Positions 1 through 5,480 of a stretch of DNA of 5,480 nt are shown one piece after another. The position numbers were made by a program, and so were the translations under genes. Below the pieces are notes generated by a model that saw only the letters and a list, made by a program, of their open reading frames with translations, was not told the origin of the DNA and ran no database searches. The DNA comes from an uncultured Anaerobutyricum sp. (GTDB taxonomy: Bacteria > Bacillota > Clostridia > Lachnospirales > Lachnospiraceae): the NCBI GenBank assembly GCA_934317185.1, contig CAKREJ010000111.1, positions 1-5,480 on the forward strand, in the 5' to 3' direction. Numbering within the stretch: position 1 is the first letter of the stretch; the number at the start of each line of letters is the position of its first letter.

Positions 1-200
1 ATGATTATTTCTGTTCAGAATTGGAAAAGACACTTGTAGCTATATTTGAAAATAAAGAAGAGCCAATGAAAGATATGAGCGATATTCCGTTCGAAAAAAA
101 GATGCTTCATAGTGTGATTGTAGCGGTATCGCATATCATTTATTTAAATGATTGTTTTAAAAATAATTTACAGGACAATACGTCAGAGTCTATAAGATAA
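1..200 (+). CDS. C-terminal fragment of an unidentified protein (5' end outside window)
   Basis: An open frame enters from the left edge with its first full codon at base 3 and ends at a TAA at 198-200, giving 65 residues. The fragment begins DYFCSELEKTLVAIF and ends NTSESIR. It is acidic and Lys-rich, with one moderately hydrophobic stretch in the middle (MLHSVIVAVSHIIYL) that reads as an amphipathic helix rather than a clear membrane span. The frame has no internal stop, and the other two forward frames are interrupted early, so it is probably the real tail of a gene. I do not recognise the family. It is separated from the next operon by an inverted repeat and a separate promoter, so it is probably a different transcription unit. 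Confidence 0.6.
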   Translation, partial: DYFCSELEKTLVAIFENKEEPMKDMSDIPFEKKMLHSVIVAVSHIIYLNDCFKNNLQDNTSESIR

Positions 201-205
201 ATGAA

Positions 206-243
206 ATGAGCATATGTCAATTATTTTATTGACATATGCTCAT
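206..243. repeat. Perfect 16-bp inverted repeat, hairpin after the upstream gene
   Basis: The left arm ATGAGCATATGTCAAT (206-221) is the exact reverse complement of the right arm at 228-243, with a 6-nt loop TATTTT. It starts 5 bases after the stop codon of the upstream fragment, the usual place for a terminator or a 3' mRNA-protecting hairpin. It is not followed by a U-run on either strand, so it is not a canonical intrinsic terminator. Each arm contains the palindrome CATATG. The alternative is a DNA operator, since the dyad lies about 50 bp upstream of the next promoter. Confidence 0.75.
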
Positions 244-292
244 AATAGCTGTCATTAAATAGAAAATTTGTGTTAATATATAGAATTTTTAT

Positions 293-321
293 GTGACAAA
301 AACAGATGGCTATGTTATCAT
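293..321 (+). promoter_or_regulatory. Sigma-A-type promoter with extended -10 for the two-gene operon
   Basis: The -35 is GTGACA (293-298, 5 of 6 to TTGACA). A 17-bp spacer leads to the -10 TATCAT (316-321, 5 of 6 to TATAAT), which is preceded by TG at the extended -10 position (313-314). The flanking DNA is AT-rich. Transcription is expected to start near 328-330, about 195 nt before the first gene. No comparable promoter is visible between the leader terminator and the start codon. Confidence 0.65.
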
Positions 322-326
322 GATAA
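315..326. promoter_or_regulatory. Candidate operator: 12-bp palindrome over the -10
   Basis: TTATCATGATAA is a perfect palindrome that covers the whole -10 hexamer and continues towards the start site. A regulator bound here would block RNA polymerase. The neighbouring GATAATGAT run resembles hexamers of Fur-type boxes, but the full 7-1-7 Fur or PerR symmetry is not present, so I assign no regulator. A palindrome this short and AT-rich can occur by chance. Confidence 0.3.
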
Positions 327-358
327 TGATATAGGAGAAATGAATTAAGTACGAAGGA

Positions 359-451
359 ATGAGGAGAGAGCAAGGCTCCGCACAATTTGGAAAGAAAGGG
401 ACAGTTCGATATATATCGACTGTTCTTTTTTTTCGGGAATTACCGCAATAA
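359..451 (+). CDS. Possible 30-residue leader peptide ORF across the terminator
   Basis: ATG at 359-361 opens a 30-codon frame that ends at TAA 449-451. It begins MRREQGSAQFGKK and ends VLFFRELPQ, and its codons run straight through the terminator hairpin and its T-run. The only ribosome-binding-like sequence, AAGGA at 354-358, touches the ATG directly, and the better AGGAG at 333-337 is too far away. There is no run of a single amino acid that would suggest classical leader-peptide attenuation. It may be only a chance frame. If it is translated, ribosomes would disrupt the terminator. Confidence 0.2.
   Translation: MRREQGSAQFGKKGTVRYISTVLFFRELPQ
398..433 (+). terminator. Intrinsic terminator inside the 5' leader
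   Basis: The 5' arm 399-410 pairs with the 3' arm 415-425. CGAT/ATCG plus one T-A pair close a 4-nt ATAT loop, then comes a single bulged T (405), then GGACAG with CTGTTC (one G-U). Eight T residues follow at 426-433, and the stem can extend outwards by A-T pairs. It lies about 70 nt downstream of the predicted start site and 90 nt before the first gene, so it should either attenuate the operon or define a short RNA of roughly 105 nt. Confidence 0.8.
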
Positions 452-508
452 CAGGACAGTTAGAACCTGTCGCTGAAGGCTGAAGGAGTCTGCTTGTGGG
501 AAAGAAGA

Positions 509-514
509 GGGAGG
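509..514 (+). promoter_or_regulatory. Ribosome binding site for the lipoprotein gene
   Basis: GGGAGG sits 9 nt before the ATG at 524. It decides the start: an upstream in-frame TTG at 494 would add ten residues (MWERRGRNLF) in front of a typical lipoprotein signal peptide and would place the Shine-Dalgarno sequence inside the gene. Confidence 0.8.
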
Positions 515-523
515 AATTTGTTT

Positions 524-2374
524 ATGAAAAAAAGAAACAGGATAAGAGTTTTTTTCATACTATTCATAATGGTGATGGGTGCATTTTTTTTATCAGCTTG
601 TGATAGCAGGGATGCAAAAAAAGAAGATAAAGAAACAATTCAGGTATATTTGTGGACCACGAATCTGTATGAAAAATATGCCCCATATATCCAGTCACAG
701 CTTCCGGATGTGAATATTGAATTTATAGTTGGTAACAACGATTTGGATTTTTATAAATTTTTGCAGGAAAATGGTAGTCTGCCGGATATTATTACGTGTT
801 GCCGTTTTTCACTGCATGACGCATTGCCATTAAAAGACAGCCTGATGGATTTGTCTACTACAAATGAAGCCGGAGCTGTGTATAATTCCTATCTTAATAA
901 CTTTATGAATGATGATGGAAGTGTAAACTGGCTTCCGGTTTGTGCAGACGCACATGGATTTGTTGTTAACAGGGCACTTTTTAAAAAATATCATATTCCA
1001 ATTCCTACAGATTATGAAAGTTTTGTTTCTGCCTGCCGGGCATTTGAAAAAGTGGGAATTCGTGGATTTGTCGCTGATTATTTTTATGATTATACCTGTA
1101 TGGAAACGCTGCAGGGATTATCAGCTACGGAGCTTTCTTCTACGCAGGGGCGTAAGTGGCGTACATCCTATGCTGATCCGGCAAGTACGAATAAGGTTGG
1201 ACTAGACGATGAGGTATGGCCAGATGTTTTTGATAAAATGGAACAGTTTATAAAGGATACAAAACTGAAACCGGATGATCTACAGTTAGACTATGATAAG
1301 GTGGCAGATATGTATCAAAATGGTGAAGCTGCCATGTATTTTGGAACTTCAGCAGGAGTTAAGAAGTATAAGGATCAGGGAATAGATACGATATTTCTTC
1401 CTTTTTTTGAACAGAATGGAGAAAAGTGGATAATGACAACTCCTTATTTTCAAGTTGCCTTAAATCGTGATCTGGAGAAGGACAAGACACGAAGTGATAA
1501 TGCTATGAAGGTATTAAAGGTGATGCTTTCCGAAGACGCACAGAATATCATTGCTGACGGACAGGATACTTTAAGTTACAGTCAAAATGTAGCACTTCGT
1601 CTTACAGATTATCTAAAAGATGTGAAGTCTGTGATAGAAGAGAACCATATGTACATTCGTATTGCATCTAATGAGTTTTTTGCTGTTTCTAAAGATGTAG
1701 TTTCGAAAATGATAGAAGGTAAATATAATTCTGAGCAGGCATATAAAGCATTCGATTCCAAACTTCGCCAGTCAACGGATATTCCAGAGGAGAAAGCAGT
1801 TCTGACTTCTAAGAAAGCATACTCTAATTATTTTCACAGTGATGGTGGGAATGAAGCGTATTCCGTCATGGCTAATACACTTCGCAGCTGTTACAAAAGT
1901 GATGTGCTTATCGCAACAGCGAACAGTTTCACTGGTAATGTACTTCAAACAGATTATACCGAAAAAATGGCAGGTAACATGATTATGCCGAATGGTCTGT
2001 GGGCTTATAAACGGAAAATGAATGGTGCGGAATTAAAGAAGATAATAAAATTTTTTGTGGAAGGTTATGAAGGGGGCTTTACTCCATTTAATTGTGGCTC
2101 TTTGCCTGTCATTAGTGGGATTTCTATTGAAGTTGAGGAAAAGGATGACGGTTATACCCTTACAAAAATTACAAAGGATGGGAAAACGTTGAAAGACAAA
2201 GATACGTTTATAGTGACATGTCTGGCAACACAGACAAATATGGATTCTTTACCGGTGAATGAAACAGAGGCTTTTGAAGCGGAAGATATGCAGGTAAAAG
2301 ATGCCTGGACACAGTATGTCTCTAAAGGGAAGGTTGTTCTTGCGAAGCCGGAACAATATATCACGTTGAGGTAA
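524..2374 (+). CDS. Surface lipoprotein: solute-binding domain fused to 5'-nucleotidase C-terminal-like domain
   Basis: This 616-residue protein is probably an extracellular ligand-binding lipoprotein. Residues 1-25 form a lipoprotein signal peptide (KKRNRIR, a hydrophobic core, then lipobox LSAC), so Cys26 would be lipidated and anchored to the outer face of the membrane. Residues about 38-400 read as an ABC family-1 (sugar/oligosaccharide type) binding fold: an initial strand IQVYLWTT, the PDI segment after the first helices, a hinge-like WLPVCADAHGFVVNRALFKKY, and NGEAAMYFGTSAG (266 on). Residues about 440-616 match the 5'-nucleotidase C-terminal domain (PF02872 type): GNEAYSVMANTLR, DVLIATANSFTG, MNGAELKKI (499 on), SGISIEVE (531 on), DGKTLKDKDTFIVTC (552 on) and a terminal PEQYITLR. 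The metallophosphatase domain that carries the catalytic dyad is absent, and the usual NGGIR and PFGN signatures are altered, so I infer binding rather than hydrolysis. No permease or ATPase gene is adjacent; the kinase gene follows directly with a TAATG junction. The start at 524 is chosen from GGGAGG. The lipoprotein and binding fold are well supported, the C-terminal assignment is good, and the ligand is unknown. Confidence 0.85.
   Translation: MKKRNRIRVFFILFIMVMGAFFLSACDSRDAKKEDKETIQVYLWTTNLYEKYAPYIQSQLPDVNIEFIVGNNDLDFYKFLQENGSLPDIITCCRFSLHDALPLKDSLMDLSTTNEAGAVYNSYLNNFMNDDGSVNWLPVCADAHGFVVNRALFKKYHIPIPTDYESFVSACRAFEKVGIRGFVADYFYDYTCMETLQGLSATELSSTQGRKWRTSYADPASTNKVGLDDEVWPDVFDKMEQFIKDTKLKPDDLQLDYDKVADMYQNGEAAMYFGTSAGVKKYKDQGIDTIFLPFFEQNGEKWIMTTPYFQVALNRDLEKDKTRSDNAMKVLKVMLSEDAQNIIADGQDTLSYSQNVALRLTDYLKDVKSVIEENHMYIRIASNEFFAVSKDVVSKMIEGKYNSEQAYKAFDSKLRQSTDIPEEKAVLTSKKAYSNYFHSDGGNEAYSVMANTLRSCYKSDVLIATANSFTGNVLQTDYTEKMAGNMIMPNGLWAYKRKMNGAELKKIIKFFVEGYEGGFTPFNCGSLPVISGISIEVEEKDDGYTLTKITKDGKTLKDKDTFIVTCLATQTNMDSLPVNETEAFEAEDMQVKDAWTQYVSKGKVVLAKPEQYITLR
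2368..2372 (+). promoter_or_regulatory. Ribosome binding site for the kinase, inside the end of the upstream gene
   Basis: GAGGT at 2368-2372 lies in the last codons of the lipoprotein gene. It is 7 nt from the ATG at 2380 but only 1 nt from the ATG at 2374, so spacing favours 2380. The 2374 ATG overlaps the upstream stop (TAATG) and could still be used by terminating ribosomes. Confidence 0.6.
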
Positions 2375-2379
2375 TGCGA

Positions 2380-5349
2380 ATGGTTGATACGAATCATTAC
2401 AGAGAAAGAAAAAACTATTTTATAAAAAGACGACGGAGTATTATAGTTTTTGCGATTATTGTGCTTATTGGAATTATCACAGCCAGCTTTCGATATTATA
2501 CGTTCGTTTCGGAGACTGTCTATGAGGAGAGTATTTCTCATTTAACAGAGATTTTTCATCAGTCAAATAGTGCATTAAATGAGTTGATTAATAAAAATTT
2601 GACCTATTTACATATGTGGACTGAATATTTGCAAAATGTTTCCAGTGAAAAAGAAATAAGAGAATACATTGATGAAGTACAGAAAAAAACAGAATCTACA
2701 AGCTTCTATTTTATCTCCTCGGAAGGCAATTACATGACGACAACAGGAGAAAAGGGAAATCTTGGATTGCAGGGGGATTTGGAGGATGAAATTACACAGG
2801 AAAATGATATTATAATGAATGCAGCGTTACCGGGAAAGCCACAAATGCTTGTATTTGCCTGTCCTGAAGTTCATGGGGTTTATCAGGGATTTAAGTATGA
2901 GGCAATTGCGATAGCTTATTATAACTCTGATATTATAAAAGTATTGGATAGCTCTGCTTTTGACGGAAATGCCAGTAGTTATGTGATTCATTCGGATGGC
3001 AGGGTTGTGATTGATCATTCTGTGAATTCTGAGGAAACTATTTATAACTTTTTGGCTTTTCTTAGAGAACATTCCAAACTTTCTGAAGAAAAAATACTCT
3101 CGGTAACGAAAGATTTTCAAGAAGGACATGCAGGTGCGATGCTTGTAAATCTGGATGGAACAAAATACTATCTTACTTATGAAGCGACAGGTATTCAGGA
3201 CTGGACTATGGTAGGGATGGTTCCTGTTGATATTGTCAACGCCAGTATGAACAATCTTCAGCTTAGTACGATGGTAATTATCGGAGGCGTTATATTTAGT
3301 ATCGCTGTGCTTATTATTGCAATTATTCTTCAGGAAAACAGGATAAGGCTGAAGCGAAGAGATACAGAAATTCTGTACCGTGATGAGCTGTTCAAAAAAC
3401 TTTCAATGAATGTAGATGATGTTTTTCTGATGTTGGATGCAAAGACATATAAAGCAGATTATGTTAGTCCGAATATAGAAAAGCTGCTTGGGTTTACAGT
3501 AGAACAGGTTCAGAAAGATATTTATGTTATGAAAAAACTGAATATGCAAGCTTTTTCGGATTACAATATAAATTATCTGGAAGGAATTTTAACGGAGGAA
3601 CAAAAAGAGTGGGATTTTGAATACATCCACCAGAAAACGGGAGAAAAGCGATGGTTTCATATCATTGCGATGGGTAGTGAGGTAGATGGTAAAAAGAAAT
3701 ATATTCTTGTTATGTCAGATCGAACTGCGGATAAAAAAATGAATCAGGCTCTTTCGGAGGCAGTTCATGCTGCCGAGACTGCCAACCGGGCAAAGAGTAC
3801 CTTTCTTTCCAATATGTCTCATGATATCCGTACCCCAATGAATGCTATTATTGGTTTTGCTACATTGGCAGTAAGCAATATAGAAAGCAGGGAAAAGGTG
3901 AGGGATTATTTAAGTAAGATTCTTTCTTCCAGCAATCATTTGCTGTCTCTCATTAATGATGTGCTGGATATGAGCCGTATTGAGAGTGGAAAGATTCATT
4001 TAGAGGAGACAAAGGTTAATCTTTCAGATGTGCTTCATGATCTGAAAACTATTATTGGTGGACAGATTCACGCAAAACAGCTAGAGCTTTATATGGACGC
4101 AATGGATGTGATGGATGAAGATGTCTATTGCGATAAAACCCGCTTGAATCAGGTATTATTGAATCTGTTATCCAATGCCATAAAGTTTACTCCGGCTGGA
4201 GGTATGGTTTCTGTCCGACTGAAACAGTTGCAAAATACACAGTCTGACAAGGGAATGTACGAACTTCGTATAAAAGACACAGGAATAGGTATGAGTCAGG
4301 AATTCGTCCAGAAAATATTTAATCCTTTTGAGCGGGAAAGGTCTTCTACCGTGAGCAAGATTCAAGGTACCGGACTTGGTATGGCAATTACTAAAAATAT
4401 TGTGGATATGATGGGAGGAACGATCGATATTCACACAGAACAAAACAAAGGAACAGAATTTATCATTCGCCTGACATTACGCATTCAATCAGAACAACGC
4501 CGTGTAGAAAAGATTAAGGAGCTGGAGGGATTGAAGGCTCTCGTAGTTGACGATGATTTTAATACCTGTGACAGCTTGACAAAGATGCTGGTAACGGTTG
4601 GAATGCGTTCAGAATGGACACTTTCCGGAAAGGAAGCTGTTCTTCGTGCAAGGCAGTCTATGGAAATGGGGGATGCTTTCCACGCTTACATTATCGACTG
4701 GAGATTGCCGGATATGAACGGTATCGAAGTTACAAGACAGATTCGTAGTTTGGGAGATGACACACCTATTATTATTTTGACGGCATATGATTGGTCTGAA
4801 ATTGAAACCGAGGCTAAGCTGGCAGGAGTAACAGCTTTTTGTGCTAAACCTATGTTTATGTCTGACCTGCGTGATACATTGATGACTGCCATTGGACAAA
4901 AACAGGATAAAGCCGATGGTGACATTCTCCCTGAAGCAAGACTTGGGTTTAAGGATAAGTACATACTGTTAGTGGAAGATAATGATCTGAATCGTGAGAT
5001 TGCTTTAGAGATTCTTAAAGAATATGGATTTCAGGTTGATATTGCAGAAAATGGTGCTATAGCAGCAGAAAAAGTCAGAGCTGCTAATCCTAAACCTTAT
5101 GATCTGGTATTGATGGATGTCCAGATGCCGGTTATGGATGGATATGAGGCTACCCAAAATATTCGTGCAATAGAAAATGCTGCATTAGCTGGAGTACCAA
5201 TACTGGCGATGACTGCCAATGCTTTTGAGGAAGATAGAAAGAGGGCATTGGAAGCTGGTATGGATGGCTTTTTATCCAAGCCGATTGTCATTGAAGAACT
5301 GATTCAAACATTAGAAAATATCTTTAATAAAGGAAATGCAAAACAGTAG
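2380..5349 (+). CDS. Membrane hybrid histidine kinase: dCache-PAS-HisKA-HATPase-REC-REC
   Basis: This 989-residue protein (991 if the ATG at 2374 is used) is a sensor kinase in the cytoplasmic membrane. Domains in order: basic N-terminus and TM1 (about 20-36); an extracellular double-Cache-like sensor (about 40-296, with FYFISSEGNYMTT, YVIHSDGRVVIDH and WTMVGMVPVDIV); TM2 (about 298-317); PAS (about 335-452); HisKA with H-box FLSNMSHDIRTPMNAIIGF, phospho-acceptor His481; and a HATPase with N-box Asn599, G1 DTGIGM (633 on), an F-box FNPFERE and G2 GTGLGM (663 on). REC1 has DDD 724-726, phospho-acceptor Asp773 in IIDWRLPDMNG, Thr801 and Lys823. REC2 has ED 866-867, Asp913 in LMDVQMPVMDG, Thr945 and Lys967. 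All catalytic and phospho-acceptor residues are intact. There is no HPt domain and no DNA-binding or other output domain, so the phosphate must go to separate partners or the receivers act by protein contact. It is co-transcribed with the binding lipoprotein, which probably supplies its ligand. Confidence 0.93.
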   Translation: MVDTNHYRERKNYFIKRRRSIIVFAIIVLIGIITASFRYYTFVSETVYEESISHLTEIFHQSNSALNELINKNLTYLHMWTEYLQNVSSEKEIREYIDEVQKKTESTSFYFISSEGNYMTTTGEKGNLGLQGDLEDEITQENDIIMNAALPGKPQMLVFACPEVHGVYQGFKYEAIAIAYYNSDIIKVLDSSAFDGNASSYVIHSDGRVVIDHSVNSEETIYNFLAFLREHSKLSEEKILSVTKDFQEGHAGAMLVNLDGTKYYLTYEATGIQDWTMVGMVPVDIVNASMNNLQLSTMVIIGGVIFSIAVLIIAIILQENRIRLKRRDTEILYRDELFKKLSMNVDDVFLMLDAKTYKADYVSPNIEKLLGFTVEQVQKDIYVMKKLNMQAFSDYNINYLEGILTEEQKEWDFEYIHQKTGEKRWFHIIAMGSEVDGKKKYILVMSDRTADKKMNQALSEAVHAAETANRAKSTFLSNMSHDIRTPMNAIIGFATLAVSNIESREKVRDYLSKILSSSNHLLSLINDVLDMSRIESGKIHLEETKVNLSDVLHDLKTIIGGQIHAKQLELYMDAMDVMDEDVYCDKTRLNQVLLNLLSNAIKFTPAGGMVSVRLKQLQNTQSDKGMYELRIKDTGIGMSQEFVQKIFNPFERERSSTVSKIQGTGLGMAITKNIVDMMGGTIDIHTEQNKGTEFIIRLTLRIQSEQRRVEKIKELEGLKALVVDDDFNTCDSLTKMLVTVGMRSEWTLSGKEAVLRARQSMEMGDAFHAYIIDWRLPDMNGIEVTRQIRSLGDDTPIIILTAYDWSEIETEAKLAGVTAFCAKPMFMSDLRDTLMTAIGQKQDKADGDILPEARLGFKDKYILLVEDNDLNREIALEILKEYGFQVDIAENGAIAAEKVRAANPKPYDLVLMDVQMPVMDGYEATQNIRAIENAALAGVPILAMTANAFEEDRKRALEAGMDGFLSKPIVIEELIQTLENIFNKGNAKQ

Positions 5350-5380
5350 AATATCGTTGCCTTCTGCCAATTAGGTATTT

Positions 5381-5402
5381 GATATGTAGCAGATATGCAG
5401 CA
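5381..5402 (+). repeat. Short tandem repeat after the kinase gene
   Basis: GATATGTAGCA is followed at once by GATATGCAGCA (10 of 11 identical). It lies between the kinase stop codon and the terminator. No function is evident. Confidence 0.35.
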
Positions 5403-5414
5403 TAAAGGAAAGCT

Positions 5415-5473
5415 AAAAACAGCCACACAACTTTTTGAGGGGCACTCCTCATTATAGATGGTGGCTGTTTTTT
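5415..5473 (+). terminator. Intrinsic terminator closing the operon, with nested hairpin
   Basis: AAAAACAGCCAC (5415-5426) pairs with the arm at 5461-5472: seven pairs of core CAGCCAC/GTGGCTG plus A-T pairs, with a T-run at 5468-5473. The 34-nt loop contains a second small stem, GAGGG (5437-5441) with TCCTC (5446-5450) around a GCAC loop. The A-run before and T-run after the stem make it potentially bidirectional. It starts 65 nt after the kinase stop codon. Confidence 0.8.
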
Positions 5474-5480
5474 ATATTAC

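Larger units (their letters stand above)
329..523 (+). promoter_or_regulatory. Long structured 5' leader, probable attenuation region
   Basis: From the predicted transcription start to the lipoprotein ATG there are about 195 nt. The order is: a purine-rich segment (334-370), a small GAGC-AAG-GCTC hairpin (368-378), a strong intrinsic terminator (398-433), a possible CGG/CCG mini-hairpin (434-445), and a GACAG/CTGTC hairpin (455-459 with 467-471). Then follow a tandem 7-bp repeat GCTGAAG (472-478, 479-485) and the ribosome binding site. The octamer GGACAGTT occurs both as the 5' arm of the terminator (399-406) and again at 454-461, so the terminator's 3' arm (ACTGTTC) can pair with either copy. 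I compared it by memory with common riboswitches (TPP, glycine, SAM, c-di-GMP-I and -II, T-box, fluoride, PreQ1) and found no convincing match. Confidence 0.55.

Noticed and set aside
315..333. Fur or PerR box near the -10
   Set aside because: GATAAT-like hexamers are present, but the second half-site of the 7-1-7 symmetry is missing.
494..523. TTG start at 494 for the lipoprotein
   Set aside because: It would put ten extra residues before a standard signal peptide and place the GGGAGG ribosome binding site inside the gene; ATG 524 fits better.
329..523. Known riboswitch classes (TPP because of GAACCTG-like bases near 463-470, glycine because of GGAGAG at 363-368, T-box)
   Set aside because: Only short fragments match; the required conserved cores and spacing of these classes are not present.
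942..1205. Forward open frame of 87 codons inside the lipoprotein gene
   Set aside because: It lies in another frame of a well-supported coding region, has no convincing ribosome binding site, and its translation has no recognisable domain.
2152..2541. Reverse-strand open frame of 129 codons across the lipoprotein/kinase junction
   Set aside because: It is antisense to two solid genes, spans their junction, and its low-complexity translation does not look like a protein family.
4609..4964. Two overlapping reverse-strand open frames opposite the first receiver domain
   Set aside because: They are shadows of the conserved receiver coding sequence on the other strand.
1..5480. CRISPR array, tRNA or rRNA genes, insertion sequence or prophage signals
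   Set aside because: No spaced direct repeats, tRNA-like cloverleaf, rRNA motifs, transposase or terminal repeats were seen.

Overview
The window looks like chromosomal DNA from a low-GC, anaerobic Firmicute, most likely a gut-type Lachnospiraceae/Clostridia member. The reasons are AT-rich codon usage, strong GGAGG-type ribosome binding sites, a Gram-positive-style lipoprotein, and a hybrid histidine kinase whose first receiver domain resembles ones I recall as common in Lachnospiraceae. The organism call is inference; no marker gene is present.

Layout. Bases 1-200 carry the 3' end of an unidentified gene, cut by the window edge. It is followed by a perfect 16-bp inverted repeat (206-243). 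A good sigma-A-type promoter with an extended -10 lies at 293-321, and a 12-bp palindrome overlaps its -10. This promoter should give a leader of about 195 nt. The leader contains a clear intrinsic terminator (about 398-433) well before the first start codon, so the downstream operon is probably controlled by attenuation, or the promoter also makes a roughly 105-nt short RNA. Bases 524-2374 encode a 616-residue lipoprotein that joins an ABC-type solute-binding fold to a 5'-nucleotidase C-terminal-like domain. Bases 2380-5349 (or 2374-5349) encode a 989-991-residue membrane hybrid histidine kinase: TM - double Cache - TM - PAS - HisKA - HATPase - REC - REC. The two genes overlap or abut at a TAATG junction and are surely co-transcribed. 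An intrinsic terminator at 5415-5473 closes the unit.

How the genes may work together. There is no ABC permease, ATPase or DNA-binding response regulator in the operon. The most economical model (inference) is that the surface-anchored binding protein captures a ligand, possibly a nucleotide, nucleoside or sugar-like compound, and presents it to the extracellular Cache domain of the kinase. This would resemble periplasmic binding protein / hybrid kinase pairs such as LuxP-LuxQ and TorT-TorS. The fused nucleotidase-like domain lacks its metallophosphatase partner domain and is the most unusual part of the window.
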